Shown piece after piece: positions 47,001-55,952 of a stretch of DNA of 64,000 nt. This DNA comes from Telmatactis stephensoni (Eukaryota > Cnidaria > Anthozoa > Actiniaria > Isophelliidae): NCBI GenBank assembly GCA_029948255.1, contig JALIZF010001790.1, forward strand, positions 601,501 through 665,500, read 5' to 3'. Each line of letters begins with the position of its first letter. The stretch's first letter is position 1. A model generated the notes under the pieces. That model was given only the letters and a program-made list of their open reading frames with translations. It did no database searches and was not told the origin of the DNA. A program made the translations under genes and the position numbers.

Positions 47001-50000
47001 AAAAACCATATGATCATACTTTTAGGTTTCATACCTGACAAATATTGCACACTAAATTATCTGCTAAAGAACTGGTTGTCTTATTGAGTTCTGTAGTTTT
47101 GGATTCATCAGTTTTGTTCTTATCAAGGTGTTGTCTCTTGGAGGTTGGGCTATCTGTTTCACTTGTACTTGATGTCTGCAACCAAAACAATCCAAAGCAT
47201 TGATGCAGTAATAAGGAAACTATAATTTTTAATCATAACAATCATCTTAAAGTCCAGGCATTTGGTGCAACTTTTCCTGCAGACCTTAAGCACAACAGAA
47301 GTGACACAATAGTGGCTTCATTAAGGCCTGGTTTACACTAGGGACATGACGACATAAGAACATTGACATAATGACATAAAGAAAGAAGCAGTTTTTTCTT
47401 TATGTTGTCATGTCCATATTTTTATGTTCCTATTATGTCGTTGTTGTGATGTTTACACTGGTGACATAAAACATTGATATAAGTTGTGCTTTGCATTTGT
47501 GTGACCTTGACGTTATGTCACTATGTCACTAGTGTGGCCAAGGCCAAGGCACTGGGCAAATTAGCTGGCTGTGAACTCTTAACTTTGCTGGTTTTTGTCC
47601 AGCTGTGTTGAGAAACTAAAACCAGCATGTGATAATAAATATCTGTAGTCTTGCCCAGGTGTCCTAGCTAGCCAGATGCCCTCCAGTTGAAAATCTTGAT
47701 GAAATCTCTGGCACAGTGGTGTCCACCCCTGCAGTAGTTCTGCTGTGCAACTTTGCAGAATTTAAAAAAGTTGTAGATGAACTCAATTCTGCTCCTGCAA
47801 CTGTTGCTGTTTCAAGGGTGGACAGATGATGTTACTCTGTTGAAGCATTGAAAAAAAGATGCACAAAATGGTACATCATGATCATGTGTATTGCTTTCAC
47901 TTTACTTCACTTCACTAATTTTTTTGTGCCACCTCCAAAGGATATTGGAGTCTTGTTTGTCTATTGACAGCTGTGCCAGGTACAGAGAGAGAGAGAGCAA
48001 TTGTACAAATCAGGCTATTCACTAAACTTAATTAGCTAATATAACTGGGCAACCCTTTCATCATTAACAACCAAGTACCTGACAATGAGGTCGCTTTCCA
48101 GGGCGCATTTCTTCTTTTTCTGAAGTCTTCTTATCACCTTCAATAGTAGCATTTTCTTTTACTGATGTTGACTGGGAATCTCCTGAACAGATGAAACAAA
48201 ATATTATTATTATGTGGCTAAATTCAGGCAAAGTTAAATTCAAGGCTGCTGGTCAGTGGTTCAGCTTGTTCTGTGGTTCCTCAACAATATCTTGATATAT
48301 TTTTTTATTAGAAAACATCCTGTAATGTATATACAGAGGGCGCATTAAAGAGTTGTTGTAATTGTTGTTGTTGTTGCCCTTGTGGGGTGCCCATCCCCTT
48401 GCTACATGGCCAGCATAGTTGTGAATCAGTGTGATCCCTGCTGCTCAATTGCTGCTGTTTTTAATAGTCTGTAAGCAATAATTTAATGCAACTCACACAT
48501 ATGAATTATGATTTGTTAGTTAGTATACAATGTAAGTAAGGATGAAAATAAGCTACATGGCCAGTATCTTTCCCAGCAGAGTAGAGCGTGGAAGGAGGGT
48601 AAGCATGAAGCATTCACAGTACATAAATTTCTCATGAGTCTACTTGATTTTTTTTCTTTTATATAGTGGTTCCTAAACAGAGCAGTTTTGGTATGACTGT
48701 GAAAACTGAATGTTAATGGCACAACAGTTATGGCAGAAATTTGAAATGTTATAATTATAAAAGACCTGGACCTGATCAATGACAGTCTAAACTCATTAAG
48801 TCATGTATTAAACCAGTATGATCATGCTTCGTTGGTGAAGTGCTACAACCCAGACAACCCAAGGACTTTTAAAACAATGTTGTAAATGCAATAAGTCAAG
48901 AAGCCTGATACAACCAATCACTTGCTGCTTCTAATCTTTTCTTGTTGCTTACCTATTTGTAAATTTTCTACTCATTTTATTTTCATATTTGACCTGGGCC
49001 CATAGTAATAAATTATTGGCCACGCTGTTGTGGCCACCCTGCCACTTATTTATTTATGTATGTTACAAGCACAATTCACGGCGAAGTTAATAATAAAAAT
49101 AAAACTCAGCACTGACAAGGTAATGGCACAGGGTGGTCCATTTCACACTAAAAAACTACTCTAAATGATTCCCACTACTTAGAGACCAGTCCCATGTGAA
49201 CAATTTCCTACCACAGGTAACCCAAAGACTACTTACCATCATCTTCATATTCTTGAGTGTTTTCTAGAGTACCATCATCCTCATTACTTATATGCTTAAG
49301 ATCATGATACACAAAACCTATATCTAGAGAAGGAGAAATGAAGTGGATCAAGCAAAAGTAGTTTACATTGTATGCAAGTGACCTTGAAACTGTGGTCATG
49401 CTATGAAACTGCTATCTGGCGTAGAGATATGAATCACCTATCGACCACTTTGTCCAATAAGCTCTTTACTGCATGGTACTGGCATTGCTTGAGTATTTAG
49501 TTAATGAAAATGAAGCTGCAATTCTTGTTATCCCAAAATAGCTATATGTTTTTCAAGTTTATTGAGATGTGCTATGCATATGTGCTATATACACTGTTGT
49601 GTGTTACTAGCACTAATTCGTCTTTTCAAATATAGTGTACATGTATATGTGACACAAGTTTTACAAAGCAGACAGCCCCTGCAAATTTAAAGTACATGTA
49701 TCCTGCACTTGTGCAAACAGTGCCTGAAATAGGAGATGTGGCATCAATACCAGTGCAATTTTTACATAATGGCCACACTTTTGAGGATACTTTAATCATT
49801 AAAAATAAACATAAATTTGTCACACAAATTCCCTATCTTAAAGGTGATCAGTGGTCAGCGAAGATAATGGCCAACAGAGAACACTGCTCGCACTATAAAT
49901 TAATTAAAGTAAAATGATTTACCTCGATCTTTCCTGTGGACAAGCTTGATTTCATCTTTGTGACTAAGTTTAACAGACTAGAAAGAAATTTAGGAACAAT

Positions 50001-53000
50001 TTTAGCTACAATTTATTTTTATTACTTGATGCAGCAGTACCATTGAAATGGAAAATACTGCTGGCCAGCAATGTCTGGAGTTTTCCTTGCCTAAATTACA
50101 TTTAGCCCCATATTAAACTAAATTATTACCTGTCCTGATTTGACCTTTTTACCATTCACCAGTGTACCATTTGTGCTGTGAAACATCAAAAACATTAAAA
50201 CAAAATCTTGAATCACTGCTCATCACCCTTTATGAGCCTCTACCATCATGAATGACTAGCAAATGTACTTGTTTGATTTCTTAGAGGTGTGCCCAAACCT
50301 GTCACATATGTATGATATATATGGGCACACCAGTGGCGGATCCAGGGGTAGTGCGTTGGGTGTGGGCGCACCCCCCCTTTCGGACGACGATGAAAGCTTT
50401 TTTCATACATAAACTGTTTTTGCTATCGTTGGGCGGGAAGTCTTTGGTTATATTTGTATTGGGAAAAACGGCACCTCCACGTGCGCCTGCGTACTTTGAG
50501 ACCGGGAAGCCTGTGGTGGCGGGAAAAATGGCGCGGCCGTGTTTGCAAGTTTGGCAGAGTTTGGAATCACATCCGATCACCATCGAGAGCGAACATGAAG
50601 CGAACAACGATTGATTCGTTTTTTAAGAGGTAAAATCAACCCGAATTATGTATTATGAATTATGTATAAGGCTATCAGATGATATAATAGATGTACGTAA
50701 ATATATCAGACAATGTAATAGGGATTTTTTATCATCCAGTGATGGAATCTTCTCTCCTTTTTAGCGAAGCTCACGAGTAAACATACCGTAAGCTATTCAC
50801 CGCCACAAAACGATAAATTCGGATCTCCTAAGCAGCGACAATGTAATTTTGTTGCTAAATTTGATAGATTTAGTATACTTTTTTGAGCTAAAGTAGTCTG
50901 CTTTTACACGAGTAAATGTTGTAGTTTCTAATTTTCAAAAATTGTACAAAACGCCGTACATGCCCAAAGAAATTCGCGCGAAATCGTAAGTGTGATGATA
51001 TCTCTAAGAATACCCTGATAACCGCGATTTTTTTTTCGCTTTTTAGATTAAGTTAATAAATATCTTTTACTGTACGAAGTATGGAAAAGATCTTAACGTT
51101 AGAACATTTATCCGCGAACGTCATTAAGTTGTAACAAAGTAAATGTCAATTTGCATGGGATCAAGTTGTGCATAATTTACTTCTTTGGTCTAAATATAGC
51201 GCAGTCGGCAATACATTATCCGATTTTCATAGCTGCCTATACTGATCATTTTGGCTATCAATTTAAACGCACCCCCCTTTGAAAATCACTGGATCCGCCC
51301 CTGCACACCTCTAAAAATTAAACAACAAAATGCAGTAGTATAGAAGAGTATTAAAAATAAAACAAAAAAAGAAAGAAGAAAAATGAGGTATGCATTTCAG
51401 TATCTAGAACCCTATTAACTCAAACTCCCAGGAAAGCAAAATATTGTTTGAGATAGCATAATGGGTTCAAAATGGCCAATAGAAATTGCAACTGAAAAAA
51501 TGACTCAAGGGAAATGGGTTTGTTTGTTCCAAGATAGTAAGGTTTTTGAGTTAAAAGGGTTCAAGTTAGTGGAGTTCTAGTGTATTTCTTACCTGGTATC
51601 ATGTAACCAAGCGTTCCCTTCACTGTCTTTTATAATAAAACAATGATAAGCTGATAAAAACTTGCAGTCTGATAAACTGAAATCACATTCTAAAGAGAAG
51701 ATGAAGAACTGTATTTATTAAATAGTTTCCATGACTTATTATATGATTGAGTCTGTTTTCTTTGTTATTCATAGGACTTTATATCACTAAATTCATGATG
51801 ATTATATATTCAAGGGTTTTATATAGAGCTTCTCCGGGATGTATCTGTATAAATCACTTGAATTTATAATTCCCGGGATTTATCTAGATACATCACTTGA
51901 ATTTATAATTTCGTTCCATACTTCCTTACATGATTTATGTGTGAACATCAAGACTTAGAAATTTTCTTAGAAATATACTAAGTTGCGATTTTTGGTGGAA
52001 AAAAAGTCTTTGATAAATGACAGAGATTCATATATCATATCTGCTGTTGTGAACATTTTTTTCTCAGTTGAATAACAAATTTTCAATAGAATACTCTATG
52101 GTTGAGAGCACATGAAGGGCAATGTTTGCTTATCATTTGAAGCTAGATAATGAGATTCAAGGACTTTTATCGGCTGATTGAAAACAAGCATTTATCTCTA
52201 CCATTGTCTAAGAAAAGTTGAATTCATGAATCCTGAATTTTCTAATGGAGACTCTTTCTTTATTCTCACCCGTGAATGCACCTAAAATGTCTACACAAAT
52301 TGGATCTGGAGGAAATACATGTACATGTACTCTTCTCCAAGATCACAGAAGGTCATACCTTTCCTAATCCCACTGTAAGTTTAGCAAGCACATCTCCATC
52401 CTGGGGGGGGGGGAACTTCCTTATAAAAGGGACAGGGGTCCTCGTCGTCCCTTTTAGGGTTTGTAATCATTATTTTGGTCCCACTTGGGGTGACAATAAT
52501 AAGAATGCGCACCAGCTGAGTTTTGTGGTCCCTTTTAGGGTATAAGATCAACAACAATGCTACTTTTCAAAGGTTAATTTTATTTTAATCCCTTATAAAA
52601 GGAGTCCTTTATAAAAGGGGGTGGGATCAAGAAACCAAACCAAAATGATACGTTATTGATTGGTCCCTCTTGGGGGTGAAATTTCATCACTGCCACGCCC
52701 ATCATCTCACAATACAGGTCCCTTTTAGGGGTCATTTTCAGAATTTCCGACGAGGACCGCCCCCTTTTATAAGGGAGTCCCCCCCTGGGATCTCCATACA
52801 AACTAAACTCTCTAGAAAATGGACATCTCCATACAACCTAAACTCTCTAGACAATGGACATCTTCATACAATCTAAACTCTCTAGACAATAATGGACATC
52901 TCCATACAAACTAAACTCTCTAGACAATGGACATCTCCATACAATCTAAACTCTTAGACAATGGAAAATCTCATACAAACTACATGTAGACTCTCTGAGC

Positions 53001-53328
53001 AAGGGGAAACAAGCCAACGTTGAGCCAAGCAAATACATAATAAACTGTTACAAAGCAGCTTGAACATCATACGCAACCTTTTTAGACTAAAAGAAGCTTT
53101 AATAATACAAGGAAAAACAACGACACAATTTCGTCAGTCATTTTGAGGCAAGTTTGTACTAGTATGGATGTAAACAAAAACAATGCAAATATCTTTACCT
53201 GGAGAGCGTCCAAATCTAAATAACTCTTTGCTAACAAGTACAGGAGGTCTACATTCGTGAGTGTAGACAAATTGACACCATGGATTCGATAAATCACTCG
53301 ACTCTTCAAACCTCTCACCTTCGGCCAT
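38020..53328 (-). CDS. CHFR: E3 ubiquitin ligase CHFR (FHA-RING-PBZ mitotic checkpoint protein)
   Basis: Twenty coding exons on the minus strand: 53328-53199, 51689-51593, 50175-50130, 49977-49923, 49323-49237, 48182-48079, 47175-47035, 46863-46841, 46279-46204, 45873-45795, 45573-45509, 45047-44878, 43103-43021, 42357-42181, 41577-41494, 40762-40695, 40278-40191, 39806-39696, 38738-38681, 38059-38020. Phases agree and sum to 593 aa (human about 664). The FHA domain (about 36-100) shows FGRS, SAYH and TNGTLVNG. The C3HC4 RING uses C216, C219, C232, H234, C237, C240, C251 and C254. An acidic linker with ten Asp follows, then the CHFR cysteine-rich region (VCRQCP, CMCCMQYMPDRR, FCHLYWGC) and a PBZ poly(ADP-ribose)-binding zinc finger DCYWGRNCRTQRK-H-FNHIC. 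CHFR is known to delay mitotic entry under spindle stress. The 23-nt exon and a nearby MITE are unusual. Confidence 0.96.
38364..38533. mobile_element. MITE with AAGGCCCGGTCCACACGACG ends
   Basis: AAGGCCCGGTCCACACGACG at left is inverted against CGTCGTGTGAACCGGGCTT at right. The arms are extended by CATAAGCATAAGC repeats. A divergent relative lies at about 47332-47552. It lies in the last CHFR intron. Confidence 0.75.
38822..39052 (-). mobile_element. tRNA-derived SINE, copy C
   Basis: The minus-strand tRNA-like head GGCGGAGTGGTGAGAGCACC (A-box-like) and GGGTTCGAGTCCC (B box) are followed by the shared body. The 3' part is shorter than in copies B and D. It lies in a CHFR intron. Confidence 0.85.
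39327..39485. mobile_element. hAT MITE, 5-bp target duplication
   Basis: Termini CAGGGGCGGATCCAGG and CTAAATCCGCCCCTG, flanked by exact AAATG duplications at 39322-39326 and 39486-39490. 159 bp, no coding capacity. Terminus and duplication length match the elements at 30096 and 50331. Confidence 0.9.
41080..41333. mobile_element. PIF/Harbinger-like MITE with TTA target duplication
   Basis: Inverted ends of about 28 bases beginning GGGAGCATTCATTTTTTAGG, flanked by TTA on both sides, the standard PIF/Harbinger duplication. The interior is G-rich with GGGTGGGCC/GTGGGTCAT units. It lies in a CHFR intron. Confidence 0.85.
42553..42856 (-). mobile_element. tRNA-derived SINE, copy D
   Basis: Minus-strand tRNA-like head near 42856-42780 with B box GGGTTCGAGTCCC, then the family body and the same 3' end as copy B (GGACACTTAAATAAACAG). 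It lies in a CHFR intron. Confidence 0.87.
43146..43296. mobile_element. MITE with 9-bp target duplication (Mutator-like)
   Basis: 151 bp and almost entirely palindromic, with arms from TAGTCCAGACGCTGGGCCC inward to a short AGGACCCTCC loop. Flanked by perfect ATTATGATT duplications (43137-43145 and 43297-43305). Nine bases is typical of Mutator-like elements. It lies about 40 bases upstream of a CHFR exon. Confidence 0.88.
44517..44707. mobile_element. fold-back element with 60-bp arms
   Basis: AAACAAATAGATTACAATGT and GTCTGTACTCTAAT at left recur inverted at right (ATTAGAGTACAGAC, AATCTATTTGTTT). It lies in a CHFR intron. Confidence 0.75.
45992..46129. mobile_element. MITE with GTTGTACGAAGGTTGGATAA-type ends
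   Basis: The left end ACCAGTTGTATGAAGGGT and the right end CAACCTTCGTACAACCGG are inverted. The interior repeats TATCCAGNGGATAA units. It lies between CHFR exons 46279-46204 and 45873-45795. Confidence 0.75.
46618..46831. mobile_element. TA-flanked MITE abutting a CHFR splice donor
   Basis: Ends GGGAGCTTAAGCA and TGCTTAAGCTCCC (one mismatch) with TA on both sides; arms of about 50 bases. Its right edge is only 9 bases from the end of the 23-nt CHFR exon at 46841, so the intron reads GTAATATTA and then the element. Confidence 0.8.
47332..47552. mobile_element. fold-back element, GGCCTGGTTTACACTAG ends
   Basis: GGCCTGGTTTACACTAGGGA at left is imperfectly inverted against TCACTAGTGTGGCCAAGGCC at right. 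The interior has many ACATAATGACATAA units. Probably related to the element at 38364-38533. Confidence 0.6.
50331..51303. mobile_element. hAT element, internally deleted, 5-bp target duplication
   Basis: Ends CAGTGGCGGATCCAGGGG and CTGGATCCGCCCCTG, flanked by exact CACAC duplications (50326-50330 and 51304-51308). On the plus strand at 50595-50629 it keeps MKRTTIDSFFKR running into a donor-like AG|GTAAAA, which resembles the start of hAT transposases of the ZMYM-like type. No further transposase sequence is recognisable. It lies in the CHFR intron between 51593 and 50175. Confidence 0.88.
52400..52789. mobile_element. hAT-like MITE, 8-bp target duplication, CCCTTTTAGGG interior
   Basis: Flanked by exact ATCTCCAT duplications (52392-52399 and 52790-52797). 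The ends are G/C runs followed by inverted CTTATAAAAGGG and GTCCTCGTCG segments. The interior repeats TCCCTTTTAGGG several times. It lies in the first CHFR intron. Confidence 0.82.
52790..52990. repeat. tandem repeat, about 33-bp unit, six copies
   Basis: Units of CATCTCCATACAAACTAAAC followed by TCTCTAGACAATGGA. The array begins at the right target duplication of the adjacent hAT-like MITE, so the element appears to have inserted into or at the edge of the array. Confidence 0.9.
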
Positions 53329-54021
53329 CTTGTTTGTTTTTGGAATGTTTGCAAAGTCCGAGGAAGACTGTGCTCCACAGGAAGCCCAAAAAGCACAAAC
53401 ATGCTAAACTGTAATCTGATTTTAAAAACTGATAATCAGATAATATCTTAAACATTTACTATAAAATAAACCCGAAAATATAACATTGTGAAACAATTAA
53501 GTAATAGAGCTACGCTAATCGTTACTAAGTATATTCGAATTACCAATTCGGAATTCAATAGATATTTTTAGACTAAGAACGCTACTTCTTATAGGTCTTA
53601 TACTATAATATAGGCTTCCGAGGGCTTAGATGTCCTACTAGTAGATGATCAACACAATTAAATAAATCAGAAAAAGTACTTAACGTTATTGATGTTTCAA
53701 GCCTTTGGTTTTCGTCTTAGGATTGATCCAGAAACGAGAAAAACGTTGTCAATTTAAACTTTTCAGTGATGATAGGAATTTCTTTAAAGTTGCAAAGAAG
53801 CTTGACACACCAGCTAATAATGTTCATCAGTTCATCCTTTCTCGGAAATTTATTCTTTTAATTACAATTTCTGTCTATTTACAAAGGAATTATTAAGATG
53901 ACTGAAGTTTGATTGGTTCCGATAGCATGCGATATGTCCCCAAGGATGTGGGACAAACATATTAGCATCATAATGAAACTTCGCCGAATAGACTACCCCG
54001 ATTAGTCATTAAAATCATTAA

Positions 54022-54335
54022 GTGTCTAGGTAGCGCAGCGGTCTAAGGTGATATCTAAAGGTATGGATTAGGGTCCGGATATCGTCTCCCTTCCTGGCCT
54101 TCGGGCTAAGACAACTGTTTTATGTAGCACCGGGATAGCGTGGATGGGGCCGAAATCTTCATCCGTAACGTAAGTCGATTCGATGTCTCAGCTTCTACGA
54201 ATGTCTCGGGAGAATCGTCCCAAAATTTAATTTTCAATTTTTATTTTTCATTAATTAATTCATATCTTGACTTTGTGTCCGGGGGACCAATTTAGGTGGT
54301 ACAGGTTCGAGCCTCACTGACGCCAGATTTTTTTT
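54022..54335 (+). repeat. tRNA-like repeat with separated A- and B-box halves
   Basis: The left part GTGTCTAGGTAGCGCAGCGG followed by TCTAAGG resembles a tRNA 5' half (A box). About 230 bases later CAGGTTCGAGCCTCACTGAC followed by GCCA resembles a T arm and 3' end, and a run of eight T follows, as for a pol III terminator. The first five bases can pair with GACGC at the 3' part. It is either a tRNA-derived SINE or a degenerate tRNA gene with an insertion. Confidence 0.4.
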
Positions 54336-54699
54336 CGAAGATTCTTTTTTTCTTCTTCTTTTTCTCTTCTTTCTTTCCTTTCTCCATTTTCAATACTTAG
54401 ATTAAATGTTTTATAATTTTCTAATTGTCTCGGAAATGTTTTTAAAATATTAAATTGCACCGTGATTAATCCGGTACATATCTTTTTCGAATATTTCTTA
54501 ACCCGTATTCAATCTATGAAGGTAACGTGAAATTAATATCTTCACACTCTTCTGCTCATGTATAAAGCATTCGAAGTGTGCGCCCTTCACCCCCTCTCTC
54601 AATCATTGCTCCGTTTTAAGAGTATTTATAGCTAACTAAAGCTACACGGAAAGGAAAGGGTCCACAATGTTTTTTTTCATTCAGAGATTTTTTTTTTGC

Positions 54700-54920
54700 T
54701 ATTGCATGAATTTTTTGCGACATGTACACGTTGATTTCGCGATTTCGGAGGCCGAGGTCCCGTACGTATTCTGCGACAAATCGTAACATACGTACGTATA
54801 GCATACGTACGTATGACATACGTACGTATGCTATTGCATGAATTTTTTTGCGACATGTACACGTTGATTTCGCGATTTTGGAGGCCGAGGTCCCGTATGT
54901 ATTCTACGACAAATCGCGCT
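54700..54920. repeat. duplicated 83-bp segment separated by ACGTACGTA palindromes
   Basis: The segment beginning GCATGAATTTTTTGCGACAT and including GGAGGCCGAGGTCCCGTA occurs at about 54704-54786 and 54835-54917. Between the copies lie three CATACGTACGTATG-type palindromes. Confidence 0.9.
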
Positions 54921-55395
54921 TTTGGGGAAACAGTTGCATTCTGCATTGCTTTCATTTCGCGCGTGATTTGCAGTCAAAACCTCGAAATGTCGTTAAGGAA
55001 AGTGTTATTTCAGTTTTCGCGTCACTTTATATTCGTGACACTTTCATTCCGTGATGTCTTTTAACCATGTTATTCTTAGTCTAGGGTGGGAATGGAATTG
55101 CTGCTAAACATTTGACGGGATATGGCGGGATTTCGGAGTCCCATAGTGACAATGAACCTTCGTACAAAGTCGAGACATTTATTGGAGACTGACTCAATAG
55201 GCCTTTTGCAGCACGTGGAAATGAGCGCATTTTGGAGGGCAAAAACAATGGTTTCCAGCTAACAGGACATTGAAATTATTTTGTCTTGCCCTCCAAATTG
55301 AGCTGCATTCCAACATGTTGCAAAGGGCCTATAGCTGACTTCAGAGATACACCTTGCTTGCCAAATATATAAAGAGTCCTTGAGACTACTGCATA

Positions 55396-55536
55396 GAGTG
55401 CTTACAATATATCCGTGAAAAACTTTGTAAGGAATTGCACTAATTTGCACTAATTAAACAATAGAAAACAAAGGATTTCGCGCTATTTAGTACAATTTAG
55501 TTCGCTAACTTTTTCACGGATATATTGTAAGCACTC
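55396..55536. mobile_element. TA-flanked MITE with 27-bp perfect inverted ends
   Basis: Ends GAGTGCTTACAATATATCCG and perfect inverse, TA on both sides, 141 bp. The core CTAATTAAACAATAGAAAAC is shared with the element at 36817-36954. Confidence 0.88.
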
Positions 55537-55952
55537 TAAAGCTCAGTCATTCATAATTAACATAAAAGTTTTAGCACGTAGCCTCGTTCTAAATCCGTTG
55601 TATGTGGCAGGTGAAGCATATCTCGGATCTGAACTATTTCTTTTTATGTGTATATCAGTGAAATCGCCAACAAAAAATGCCATGACTAGAATGAGTAAAT
55701 TTAATTTTCAGAACAATTATCATCATAAAATTACATTTATGTTATATTTTCTCTATTCAGATTGATAATTCTATTTGGTTTCCTTTCATTTAAAAAATTA
55801 CAATTCATAATATATTTATCAATTTATAATGACTATAATTTTTGGCGGCAACACCATAATGTTTTAGGTCACCATGTCAATCCATAAATATTTAGGTAAC
55901 CATGGCAACGTCATATAATTGTATAGGTAACCATGGCAATATCATTGATATT

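Larger units (their letters stand above)
53329..55952. other. spacer between CHFR and the coiled-coil gene
   Basis: Upstream of CHFR. Contains a tRNA-like repeat, a local 131-bp-offset duplication and one TA-flanked MITE. The open frames here have no family signal. A CHFR promoter would be expected just right of 53328 but no specific element is readable. Confidence 0.5.

Noticed and set aside
50302..50614. Overlapping 100-aa frames on both strands
   Set aside because: They lie in the hAT element 50331-51303; only the short MKRTTIDSFFKR start resembles transposase.
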